A stretch of DNA of 64,000 bases. It comes from JAAXHH01 sp965248395. Lineage in GTDB: Bacteria > JAAXHH01. The stretch covers positions 868,001 through 932,000 of the forward strand of contig OZ252103.1 of assembly GCA_965248395.1 (NCBI GenBank), given 5' to 3'. Shown piece by piece: positions 51,681-59,416 of this stretch (the stretch's first letter is position 1; every line of letters starts with the position of its first letter). The notes below the pieces were generated by a model. That model saw only the letters and a program-made list of their open reading frames with translations. It ran no database searches and was not told where the DNA came from. The position numbers and the translations under genes are program-made.

Positions 51681-51684
51681 TTCA

Positions 51685-52014
51685 ATGGGATTCAGCAATT
51701 GGCTGGACAGAAACGGAACCAAACTCGTGTTAACGGTGTCGGTGGCCATTGTAACCGGCCTTTTTGCTATGGTGTCGCTGTTTATTTCCGAACTTGGTCA
51801 GGAAAACCGGGCCAGTATAGTACAAATACGAGAAGATATGCGGCAGATGCGCACGGAGATGCGCGAGGAGATGCGGAATATCAGGGTCGTCGTCGACCGG
51901 GTGGATACGAAAATCGACCGGGTGGATACGAAAGTCGACGAACTCGCGGTACTGTTCAAGTATCATCCCGTCCTCCTGCGTGACGGTGCCCCTCCTGAAT
52001 CTACCAAGCCCTAA
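51685..52014 (+). CDS. Membrane-anchored coiled-coil protein
   Basis: 109 residues. A short cytoplasmic start is followed by one membrane helix (LVLTVSVAIVTGLFAMVSLFI, about 13-33) and a long charged coiled coil (QIREDMRQMRTEMREEMRNI, VVVDRVDTKIDRVDTKVDEL), then a short tail. The layout matches the 73-residue protein at 28277 (anchor, then RID/RVE-type heptads). The heptad part contains an exact tandem repeat at the DNA level. No partner gene is evident; the function is unknown. It ends 48 nt from the convergent cobalamin adenosyltransferase gene. Confidence 0.7.
   Translation: MGFSNWLDRNGTKLVLTVSVAIVTGLFAMVSLFISELGQENRASIVQIREDMRQMRTEMREEMRNIRVVVDRVDTKIDRVDTKVDELAVLFKYHPVLLRDGAPPESTKP
51893..51934 (+). 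repeat. Tandem 21-bp repeat encoding coiled-coil heptads
   Basis: TCGACCGGGTGGATACGAAAA at 51893-51913 is followed directly by a copy at 51914-51934 that differs only in its last base. Each unit encodes one heptad (DRVDTK plus Ile or Val), so the coil length could change in steps of seven residues by slippage. Confidence 0.8.
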
Positions 52015-52062
52015 CCACGTGACACTCGATGGTGTGGCCGATTTTATCTGTGTGTTTACCAC

Positions 52063-52626
52063 CTACAACCTGCTGTCCCACAGCGGTTCGTCGATCCCCT
52101 TTTCCTTGTTCTCGTAACGCGACATGACGAAGAGCAGGTCGGAGAGGCGGTTCAGGTAGGCCAGCACGTACTCCCCGATCGTTTCACCGCGGGACAGGGC
52201 CGAGACTTCCCGTTCCGCCCGCCTGCAGACGGTCCGCGCCAGGTGCAGGTACGCCGCTCCTGGAGATCCGCCGGGAAGGATGAAGTTCTCCAGCGGCCCG
52301 ACGATGGGGTTCAGTTCATCGATGATCGCTTCGAGGTTTTTGACGTGCCGGGCTTCGATCAGCGGGATCTGGTACTTCACCTTGTCCTCTTCCGTAAAGC
52401 AAAGATCCGAACCCAGGTGGAACAGTTCGTTCTGTATGACCGGCAGCGTTTCCGCCAGGCGCGGGGCCAGTCCGTGAGCCAGCGCGATGCCAATGACGGA
52501 ATTCAATTCGTCCACGGTGCCGTAGCTCGCCACCCGGAGCGATTCCTTGGGCACGCGCTGTCTGCTGCCGAGCGCGGTCGTCCCGTCGTCTCCTTTGCGG
52601 GTGTATATCTTTGTCAACCTCGGCAT
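52063..52626 (-). CDS. Cob(I)alamin adenosyltransferase, PduO type
   Basis: 187 residues. PduO-type ATR makes adenosylcobalamin from cob(I)alamin and ATP. The N-terminal ATP loop TKIYTRKGDDGTTALGS, the conserved YGTVDELNSVIG, ENFILPGGSPGAAYLHLARTVCRRAER and the C-terminal YLNRLSDLLFVMSRYEN are all intact. It is the last gene of a three-gene minus-strand operon with a btuC-like permease (14 nt apart) and a btuD-like ATPase, all behind a cobalamin riboswitch. Cobalamin is therefore imported and then adenosylated. The start MPRLTKIYTR is the family norm. Confidence 0.95.
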   Translation of the reverse strand: MPRLTKIYTRKGDDGTTALGSRQRVPKESLRVASYGTVDELNSVIGIALAHGLAPRLAETLPVIQNELFHLGSDLCFTEEDKVKYQIPLIEARHVKNLEAIIDELNPIVGPLENFILPGGSPGAAYLHLARTVCRRAEREVSALSRGETIGEYVLAYLNRLSDLLFVMSRYENKEKGIDEPLWDSRL

Positions 52627-52640
52627 GTAACCTCCTCGGT

Positions 52641-53663
52641 TTAAACACGGCGTTGTCGGTGCAGCAGGTACAGAAAGAACGGGGCGCCGAGCACCGTGGT
52701 CAGGATTCCTATGGGCATTTCGGCCGGAGCCATGGCTGTTCGGGCGACCAGGTCGGCCAGCACCAGCAGCAGGGCGCCCGCAAGAGCGGCCATGGGCGTC
52801 AGGATGCGGTAGTCGGGTCCCACGATCAACCGTACCATGTGTGGCGCCAGCAGTCCGACGAAACCGATGATGCCGCTCACCGATACCGCGGCCGCGGCGA
52901 GGCAGGCGGCCGCCGCCAGCAGGACCAGTTTGACCCGCTCGACGTGCACGCCCAGCTGGGCCGCCTGTTCATCGCCCAGCAGCAGGACGTTCAATTCCCG
53001 CGCGTATATATGGACGATGGTCAGCCCCACGGCCGCGTAAGGCAGCAGCATCCAGACGTGGTCCCACCTGCGGGCGGACAGGCTGCCCATGAGCCAGAAG
53101 AGCAACTGGCGCTGGTTCTCGCCGCCCATCACGAGCATGTAGGACGTGAATGAAGTCGCCATGGCGCCGATGGCGATACCCGTGAGGAGCAGGGTGGTGG
53201 ACGCCACGCGGCCCCCCCGCCGGGAAAGCGCGTATACCGCCATGGTCACGGCCAGGGCGCACAGAAACGCCGCTATGGATACCGCGTTCAGCCCGAACAT
53301 CCAGAATTCCATGTTCAGGGTGACCGCGGCCGTGGCGCCCAGCGCGGCGCCTGCCGATATGCCCATGATATAGGGGTCGGCCATGGGATTCTGGAAGAAA
53401 CCCTGCATCACCCCGCCTGAACTGGCTAGGGCGGCCCCGACGAGCACGGCGAGGAGGGTCCTCGGCAGGCGGATCTCCCAGACGATCGTATCGGTAACGG
53501 TATTTGTCGACTCGAGTGCGCCGGTCAACCACGCGTGTTCCGCCAGCACCCGCAACACGGTGCCGGCCGGGATGTATACCGCGCCTACCCCCATGGAAAA
53601 AACGCAGGCGGCGAAGAGGACTGCGGCGGTCGATACCAGGATGAGGGGTCTTTTCATCGTCAT
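52641..53663 (-). CDS. btuC: Cobalamin (FecCD/BtuC-type) ABC transporter permease
   Basis: 340 residues, hydrophobic throughout, with about ten membrane helices. FecCD/BtuC signatures: VWEIRLPRTLLAVLVGAALASSGGVMQGFFQNPMADPYIMGISAGAALGA (positions about 64-113), LLLTGIAIGAMATSF, and the coupling region LLGDEQAAQLGVHVERVK, then ISGIIGFVGLLAPHMVRLIVG-type SVSGIIGFVGLLAPHMVR. It pairs with the ATPase encoded 9 nt upstream. The family also imports haem and siderophores. The riboswitch and the adenosyltransferase gene make cobalamin the likely cargo. No periplasmic BtuF gene is in the window. Confidence 0.88.
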   Translation of the reverse strand: MTMKRPLILVSTAAVLFAACVFSMGVGAVYIPAGTVLRVLAEHAWLTGALESTNTVTDTIVWEIRLPRTLLAVLVGAALASSGGVMQGFFQNPMADPYIMGISAGAALGATAAVTLNMEFWMFGLNAVSIAAFLCALAVTMAVYALSRRGGRVASTTLLLTGIAIGAMATSFTSYMLVMGGENQRQLLFWLMGSLSARRWDHVWMLLPYAAVGLTIVHIYARELNVLLLGDEQAAQLGVHVERVKLVLLAAAACLAAAAVSVSGIIGFVGLLAPHMVRLIVGPDYRILTPMAALAGALLLVLADLVARTAMAPAEMPIGILTTVLGAPFFLYLLHRQRRV

Positions 53664-53672
53664 TCCGGTCCG

Positions 53673-54458
53673 TCAGTCGCCCGGTTTCAGGATGATCTGG
53701 GGCGAACCCGAATAGGGGCTCTGTATGACGGTTACGTCGGTTTCGAAGACCGCCTTGATGTGTCGGTGGGTGAGGATGTGTTCCGGCGGTCCTTCGGCGT
53801 AGGTGCGCCCGTCTTTGAGCATCATCAACCGGGTGCAGTATTCCGAGGACAGATTGAGGTCGTGGGAAACGCACAGCACCGCGAGGCCGTCAGTGGCACA
53901 CACGTGGCGCAGCAGATCGAATACCTCGACCTGGTGGTTCAGATCCAGAAAGGAAGTCGGCTCGTCCAGCAACAGGATCGAAGGCTGCTGTGCCAATGCC
54001 CTGGCGATGATGACGCGCTGTCTTTCTCCGCCGGACAGTTCGTGGATGGGGCGGTCCCTGAACGAAAGGGAGTCGGTCCGGCGCATGGATTCGAGGGCGA
54101 TTTCCAGGTCCCCGGGACCCTCCCTTTGAAACCGGCCGAGGTGGGGTGTCCTTCCCATCATGACCACGTCCAGCGACGAGAAGGCAAAGGTAACGGGTGT
54201 CAGTTGGGGGATTACGGCGATCTGCCGCGCGATCTCCCGGACAGTGTAATCCTCAAGGGGTCTCCCGTATAGTTCTATGCTTCCGCGGCGAAGCGGCAGT
54301 ATGCGCGTAAGCGCCCGTATCAGCGTGCTTTTACCGGATCCGTTCGGTCCGATTACGCCCAGCATCTCGCCCTGGTGGAGCGCAAAGGTCAGGTCCTCCA
54401 GTACCGGACGCCGGTCGTAACCACAGGACAGATTCTCTACTTTTATGGCGGTTTCCAA
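53673..54458 (-). CDS. btuD: Cobalamin (FecE/BtuD-type) ABC transporter ATPase
   Basis: 261 residues starting at TTG 54458, preceded by GGGGTGA. Complete ABC motifs: Walker A GPNGSGKST (about 37-45), Q-loop VIPQLTPVTF, signature LSGGERQRV (about 139-147), Walker B ILLLDEPTSFLD and switch His in VSHDLN. DVVMMGRTPHLGRF is characteristic of the iron/B12 subfamily. It is the first gene of the cobalamin operon; a rho-independent terminator lies 21 nt upstream of its start and the riboswitch aptamer lies above that, so transcription should fall when B12 is plentiful. Confidence 0.9.
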   Translation of the reverse strand: METAIKVENLSCGYDRRPVLEDLTFALHQGEMLGVIGPNGSGKSTLIRALTRILPLRRGSIELYGRPLEDYTVREIARQIAVIPQLTPVTFAFSSLDVVMMGRTPHLGRFQREGPGDLEIALESMRRTDSLSFRDRPIHELSGGERQRVIIARALAQQPSILLLDEPTSFLDLNHQVEVFDLLRHVCATDGLAVLCVSHDLNLSSEYCTRLMMLKDGRTYAEGPPEHILTHRHIKAVFETDVTVIQSPYSGSPQIILKPGD

Positions 54459-54479
54459 ACTACGTCACCCCGAGTTGGC

Positions 54480-54514
54480 AAAAAAAACCAGCCGCTCCAT
54501 GATGGAAGGGCTGG
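54480..54514 (-). terminator. Rho-independent terminator forming the riboswitch expression platform
   Basis: On the minus strand: stem CCAGCCCTTCCA (54514-54503), loop TCA, stem TGGAGCGGCTGG (54499-54488), with one C-C mismatch and one G-U pair, followed by eight T (54487-54480). It lies between the cobalamin aptamer and btuD, 21 nt before the start codon. Confidence 0.85.
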
Positions 54515-54574
54515 GACGGGATGGCAGACATGCGCATCCAGGCTCGGCCTCTCTGCTCACGGAGAAGCGTTCGC

Positions 54575-54761
54575 ACAGCCTGCAGGCAGGTCTCCTGACT
54601 GACGGATCTTCCTACTCCTCAAGTCTTCCCGCCGGTCCTTGGGCTAAACCTGACCGGCAGTGACGAGTTTGAGTTTCGTCCCCGAACACAGTGGCGGGAC
54701 CGTGATGGATTTTCACCATCTTCCCTTTTCAGCGTTTTCATTAACCGCCACCTGAGGCTGT
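54575..54761 (-). ncRNA. Cobalamin (B12) riboswitch aptamer
   Basis: The minus-strand RNA begins CAGCCTCAGGTGGCGGTT (54760-54743) and continues AATGAAAACGCTGAAAAGGG, GGTGAAAATCC, CACGGTCCCGCCACTG, GGGAAGACTTGA and the B12 box GTCAGGAGACCTGCCTGCA (54599-54581). Order and spacing match the cobalamin-riboswitch consensus. It precedes btuD-btuC-adenosyltransferase, whose expression should be shut off by adenosylcobalamin through the terminator downstream. The 127 nt further upstream (54762-54888) is AT-rich and must hold the promoter; I see no clear -35/-10 pair. Confidence 0.95.
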
Positions 54762-54888
54762 ATTCAATTGTAAAAACAATGTACCTGCTGCGCTTGCTTA
54801 TGTCGACAAAAATCCTTCTACACCTTTCAAAGCGGGATAAAACTGTCGATTTCTGGGCGCGGTATTTTGTTCAACGATTCAATGTCCG

Positions 54889-55656
54889 TCACCTTACCAC
54901 ACCGTAGAATCGGGTCAGGAATCTGGGCGGGACGGAAAGGGTATACAGCGCCCGCAGGAGCCAGGTAAGCAGCAAAGTGCGCACAGGCCCGCGTCGCTCC
55001 CAGCGCCGTGCGGAAGTCAGTACGGGTTCGTCGATCCAGTCCAGGCCCCCCGCCTTCTTCAGTTGGTCGGCGAACCCCGCGTCTTCAAAGACCGGAATCT
55101 CGGGATATCCTCCCAACGCTTCAAACACTACCCGCCTGGTGTAGATGGCCTGGTCCCCGTAGGTGATGCCCAGGATCCGCGACCTGAAATTGGTACCCCG
55201 CGCGATCCATCTGTATATACGGTTCGTATGAGCGATTTCGAAACGGAACCGCCCACCCGCCATACCGCGGCGGCAGATGGATTCGATCACGAGTTCCCTC
55301 CAGTGCGCGGGCAGCCTGGTATCGGCGTGAAGAAACAACAGCACGTCTCCCGATGATGCCGCTGCGCCCGCGTTCATCTGGACCGCTCGGCCACGCTCCC
55401 CATGTTCGATGTACCTGACCCGGGGATAGGACCTGACGATTGGTCCGGTTCCGTCGTCGCTTCCACCGTCCACGACGATGACCTCCGGAGCGTCCGGCCT
55501 GACTGGTCTGCCCGGTCCGTCCGGCCTGCCCGGTCCAGAATCGAACTGGCACAGGCAGTCTTCGATCATCGTTGCTTCGTTGAGCGTCGGGATGATGATG
55601 CTGATCTGGAGTGACTTATCCGAGGGTCCGTTCCAATGCCCAGACAAAGGCTTCAT
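54889..55656 (-). CDS. Family 2 glycosyltransferase (TIGR04283-like) with a Gly-Pro-Arg-rich insert
   Basis: 255 residues from the ATG at 55656 (GGGAAG ahead); the frame is open further upstream inside the aminotransferase gene. The GT-A core is clear: ISIIIPTLNEATMIEDCL, VIVVDGGSDDGT, QMNAGAAASSGDVLLFLHADTRLP (DxD-like HAD), GGRFRFEI and the C-terminal VFEDAGFADQLKKAGG. Between the first two motifs there is an unusual insert, GPGRPDGPGRPVRPDAP, encoded by near-repeats of a CCGGGCAGGCC-type unit. TIGR04283 enzymes are often linked to rSAM/selenodomain or glycolipid loci. The gene overlaps the end of the Tat aminotransferase gene by 41 nt, so the two are coupled. Confidence 0.85.
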   Translation of the reverse strand: MKPLSGHWNGPSDKSLQISIIIPTLNEATMIEDCLCQFDSGPGRPDGPGRPVRPDAPEVIVVDGGSDDGTGPIVRSYPRVRYIEHGERGRAVQMNAGAAASSGDVLLFLHADTRLPAHWRELVIESICRRGMAGGRFRFEIAHTNRIYRWIARGTNFRSRILGITYGDQAIYTRRVVFEALGGYPEIPVFEDAGFADQLKKAGGLDWIDEPVLTSARRWERRGPVRTLLLTWLLRALYTLSVPPRFLTRFYGVVR

Positions 55657-56887
55657 TTTCTTCCCTGGAACCCGTGGAGATGCGGATATGGTTCGGTGAC
55701 GCCCATTGGCCGGCGCCCGCGCGAACCATGACTTTCCTGGACCACATTTCACGTACGATACGCTGCGTCACCCGGCCGAAATCCGCCCACAGGAAATTCG
55801 TGTGGCTGGGCACGACCCGGGCGCCCAGTCTCTCCAGTTCGGCGGCCAGGTAGTCGTTGCCGTCCCAGACGACCTGCCGGGATCGCCGTACGTGCTCTTC
55901 GTCACCCAGGGCCGCGGCGGCCGCGTGGACGGACAGGACGTTCCGTCCCAGGAGGCCCATGGAGAAAGGCGCGAGACGATAGATCACGTCTCGATGGGCT
56001 ACGGCATATCCCACGCGGATGCCGCCGAGTCCGTACACCTTGGAAAACGTCCTCAACACGATCACGTTTTCTCTTTCCTTGGCTACCTCGATGAAGTCCC
56101 GGTAGCCGGGATCACGCACGAACTGTACATAGACTTCATCGACGGCTACGAGGACGTGCGGGGGTACCTGGTCGATGAAGTTCAGGATCCGCTCGTGGGG
56201 CAGCAGCGCCCCGGTGGGATTGTGGGGGTTGCAGATGATTACCAGGCCGGTGCGGTCGCTGATCCGATTGCCCATGTCCTCGAGGTCATGGTTGCCGTCC
56301 GGCATAACGGGCGACCGCTGCGTCTGCACTTCGAAGCCCGCCTCGCGCAATTCGTCGCCGACGCGTGTGACCTGGCCGTAGGAAGGGAGCGCTTCCACGG
56401 CTTCGCCGTTTTTCATCAGGGCCTGCAGGGCCAGGATCTGGAGCAGTTCGGTCGTTCCCACGCCCAGCATCAGGCCGTGGCGGTCCCCGGTGGCCTTGAA
56501 ATCGAAGCCCGACGGGCGGGGGATATCCAGGTCGTGGTGCCGGATAATCGCCGTCTGCAGGGTTGTCGTGTAGTCGTAGCGGTTCATCCAGTCCCGGTGA
56601 CTCAGCACGGCTTCTATCGCCGCGGGCGACGCGCCCAGCGGGTTCTCGTTAAAGGCCAGCCGTACACGGCCCGGGGGGACGCCGACACTCTTGACGTCCG
56701 CGGGTTGACGCCCGGAAAGCTGGGCAGCAACCGATTCCGGAGACTGTAGCACAGCCGCCAGGGCAGCGGCGCTTGCTACACTGCCCTTGAGGAAGTCCCT
56801 CCGCGATACGGGATCGTCCCCAGGATATTCGTCTGGAAAAGTTTCGAAGGGATGGTCGGATCCGTCAGGTCTGTTCGGGGAAGGCAC
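55616..56887 (-). CDS. Tat-exported class I/II aminotransferase (HisC-like)
   Basis: 423 residues. The N-terminus carries a twin-arginine signal (VSRRDFLKGSVASAAALAAVL, residues 27-47), so the folded PLP enzyme is probably exported. The catalytic part resembles histidinol-phosphate aminotransferases: RLAFNENPLGASPAAIEAV, CNPHNPTGALLPHE, VDEVYVQF, the Schiff-base lysine K283 in RTFSKVYGLGGIRVGYAV, and the terminal PNHIRISTG (Arg carboxylate clamp). HisC itself is cytoplasmic, so a periplasmic amino-acid or amine transaminase is more likely. It is followed by the overlapping glycosyltransferase gene and separated by 72 nt from the RelA/SpoT gene. Confidence 0.88.
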   Translation of the reverse strand: MPSPNRPDGSDHPFETFPDEYPGDDPVSRRDFLKGSVASAAALAAVLQSPESVAAQLSGRQPADVKSVGVPPGRVRLAFNENPLGASPAAIEAVLSHRDWMNRYDYTTTLQTAIIRHHDLDIPRPSGFDFKATGDRHGLMLGVGTTELLQILALQALMKNGEAVEALPSYGQVTRVGDELREAGFEVQTQRSPVMPDGNHDLEDMGNRISDRTGLVIICNPHNPTGALLPHERILNFIDQVPPHVLVAVDEVYVQFVRDPGYRDFIEVAKERENVIVLRTFSKVYGLGGIRVGYAVAHRDVIYRLAPFSMGLLGRNVLSVHAAAAALGDEEHVRRSRQVVWDGNDYLAAELERLGARVVPSHTNFLWADFGRVTQRIVREMWSRKVMVRAGAGQWASPNHIRISTGSREENEAFVWALERTLG

Positions 56888-56959
56888 GCGGTTGGTCCGT
56901 AGGAAAAGGGTGAATGCGGTGAACCGTGCTTGTTACAGACAGCCGGTTAAGGTCAAAGG

Positions 56960-59218
56960 TCAGTTGTCGGGAACCTGATCGAGATGATCGAAGACGTCCT
57001 CGGATACACCGCCTTGTTTCACGCCCGATTCCCGTTCTACCCGTTCCACTCCCTTGATCTTCCTGATGCGAACGATCAGACGCTCGAACTGGCTGAGATG
57101 CACAACCTCGATGCCGAAATTTCCGTCTGCCAATCCGTCGGTCGTTCGCATCGCGGCATGGGTGATGTTGATACCGGCATCGGTAATCGTTCTGGAGATC
57201 TCGTTGAGCAGACCGGGCCGGTCGTTGCCGTAGACACGAAGACCGACAATGAAATCCTGGTTCTTCTCCACGTCCCAGTCCACCTCGAGGCGACGTTCGA
57301 GATCGTTCACGATATTCGAACAATCCTTGTGATGTACCGTCACGCCGCGGCCCCGGGTGATGAATCCGATGATCGGATCTCCGGGCACCGGCTGGCAGCA
57401 CTGGGCGAACCGGATCAACAGGTTGTCTATGCCCTTTACCTTGACACCGCCCCGCGAACGGCGCATCCGGTCCACGAACCGCGTCAACACCGACTCTTTG
57501 GGCGGTTCTTTTTCAGCTTCGTCCTCATTGGGAAGCAGCCGCTGAGCAATCTGGGTGGCCGCGTATTCTCCCCGGCCGATCGCGGCGTAAAGCCGATTCG
57601 CGTCCGGCAGTCCGTACTCCTTCGCGAGTGTCTCCAGGTCTTCGGATATCTTCCTCTTGATCCTCAGACGCTTCAATTCCCGTTCCAGCAGGTCTTCGCC
57701 CAGGCTGATGCTCTGTTCCAGCGTGGCCTTTTTGAACCATGAGCGGATCTTGGAAGACGCCTTGGTCGTCTTGACGATATCCAGCCAGTACGAACTCGGG
57801 GTCTGGTGCGGAGAAGTGATAATGGTGACCGTGTCGCCGTTGTTCAGTTTCCTGGCCAGTGGCGCGATACTACCGTTCACCTTCGCGCCGCTGCACTGGA
57901 GACCGATGTCGGTATGAATGGCGAAGGCGAAGTCGAGCACGCTCGCGCCCTGGGGCAGTTCCTTGAGATCGCCGCGCGGGGTGAAGACGAAGATGGCGTC
58001 GTCGTACAGGTCCATGCGGAGGTAATTCATGAACTCCTTCGGATCGGTCATGTCAGTCTGCCAATCCAGTGCCTGGCTGAGCCAGTCCTGCTGCTCCCCG
58101 TTGCCATGGACCTCTTCATGGCCCTCCTTGTAGAGCCAGTGGGCGGCGATGCCCACCTCCGCGATCCGGTCCATTTCCCGCGTGCGGATCTGAATTTCGG
58201 CCGTTTCACTGTTGGACGCGATGACCGTGGTATGGAGGGATTGGTACATGTTCATCTTGGGACGGGACACGTAGTCCTTGAACCGGTCGAAGATGGGGGT
58301 GTAGAGGGTGTGAATGATCCCCAGCGCGTGGTAGCAGTTGGGCAGAGAGTCGGTCACCACCCGAAGTGCCAGGAGGTCATAGATCTCTTCGAAAGACCGG
58401 TTGCGGCGCTGCATCTTCGTGTAGATGCTGTAGAAATGTTTCGCCCGGCCGTTCACCGTGGCATCGATGCCCGCGTCCTTCAGGGCCTTGACGATCGGCT
58501 GGCGGATCTCATCGATCAGCCGTTCTCGCTCCGCCCGTTTCTGGTCCAGTTTGCTTGCGAGGTCCCGGTAGGTTTCAGGTGAAAGGTATTTCAGGCTGAG
58601 ATCTTCCAGTTCCGACTTGATCTTTGCCATGCCGAACCGGTGAGCGAGCGGGGCGTAAATCTCCCGCGTCTCGAGCGATATGCGCTGCTGTTTTTCCTCC
58701 GCCAGGTAGGACAGCGTCCGCATGTTGTGCAGCCGGTCCGCCAGCTTGATGAGGATGACCCGCACGTCCTTTGCCATGGACACGAGCATCTTGCGGAAAT
58801 AATCGGCCTGCAGTTCCTCCTGGCTTCTGAAGGACAGCCCGGTGATCTTCGTGACGCCGTTCACCAGGACGGCCACTTCCTCGCCGAATTCCGCGGCCAG
58901 TTGTTCGATGGACACGTCCTCCACGTCTTCCACCACGTCGTGGAGGAGACCCGCGGCGATGGTAACGGCGTCCAGCTGCAGGCCGATCAGCGAAAGCACC
59001 ACCTGCGTACAGTGCACCATGAAGGGCTCACCCGACTTGCGTATCTGGCCGGCGTGATGCAGGGTGCTGAAATGATAGGCCCGCTCGATGAGGTCCAGCT
59101 GAGCTTCCAGCGCCTCGTCGGAATCGATCTCCGGATGGGAAATGGCGTATTGTTCCAGCAATACCTGGACCGGAACGATCGCGGAGTTCGTAAGGGCGTT
59201 TTCAACCGTCGCAGTCAT
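56960..59218 (-). CDS. Bifunctional (p)ppGpp synthetase/hydrolase (RelA/SpoT family)
   Basis: 752 residues from the ATG at 59218 (a longer TTG start at 59281 is possible; neither has a strong ribosome site). The N-terminal HD hydrolase domain carries HHAGQIRKSGEPFMVH, LLHDVVEDVEDVS and KLADRLHNMRTL. The synthetase domain has GRAKHFYSIYTKM, YDLLALRVV, YQSLHTTV and EIQIRTREMDRIAEVGIAAHW. TGS (VFTPRGDLKELPQGASVLDFAFAIH, shown to mark it), a helical/zinc-finger-like part (RFAQCCQPVPGDPIIG) and an ACT domain (VYGNDRPGLLNEISRTI) follow. It governs the stringent response. Both catalytic domains look intact, so this is a Rel-type dual enzyme. Confidence 0.95.
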   Translation of the reverse strand: MTATVENALTNSAIVPVQVLLEQYAISHPEIDSDEALEAQLDLIERAYHFSTLHHAGQIRKSGEPFMVHCTQVVLSLIGLQLDAVTIAAGLLHDVVEDVEDVSIEQLAAEFGEEVAVLVNGVTKITGLSFRSQEELQADYFRKMLVSMAKDVRVILIKLADRLHNMRTLSYLAEEKQQRISLETREIYAPLAHRFGMAKIKSELEDLSLKYLSPETYRDLASKLDQKRAERERLIDEIRQPIVKALKDAGIDATVNGRAKHFYSIYTKMQRRNRSFEEIYDLLALRVVTDSLPNCYHALGIIHTLYTPIFDRFKDYVSRPKMNMYQSLHTTVIASNSETAEIQIRTREMDRIAEVGIAAHWLYKEGHEEVHGNGEQQDWLSQALDWQTDMTDPKEFMNYLRMDLYDDAIFVFTPRGDLKELPQGASVLDFAFAIHTDIGLQCSGAKVNGSIAPLARKLNNGDTVTIITSPHQTPSSYWLDIVKTTKASSKIRSWFKKATLEQSISLGEDLLERELKRLRIKRKISEDLETLAKEYGLPDANRLYAAIGRGEYAATQIAQRLLPNEDEAEKEPPKESVLTRFVDRMRRSRGGVKVKGIDNLLIRFAQCCQPVPGDPIIGFITRGRGVTVHHKDCSNIVNDLERRLEVDWDVEKNQDFIVGLRVYGNDRPGLLNEISRTITDAGINITHAAMRTTDGLADGNFGIEVVHLSQFERLIVRIRKIKGVERVERESGVKQGGVSEDVFDHLDQVPDN

Positions 59219-59416
59219 CGGGATACTCGTCTGGTCAACCTGAACGACAGCCTGAAGTCGCTTGACAGTGCCATGGGGCAACTTAAACTACATCATGCCC
59301 CGTGCATACCACCTGGTGCGGAATGCGCGTGTAACATTGGCTATTTACAATAGGTTACCTTATACCAGTATAGATATAGGGCAAAACGGGTCGTTGTCAA
59401 GCCGGTTTTGGCCGGC

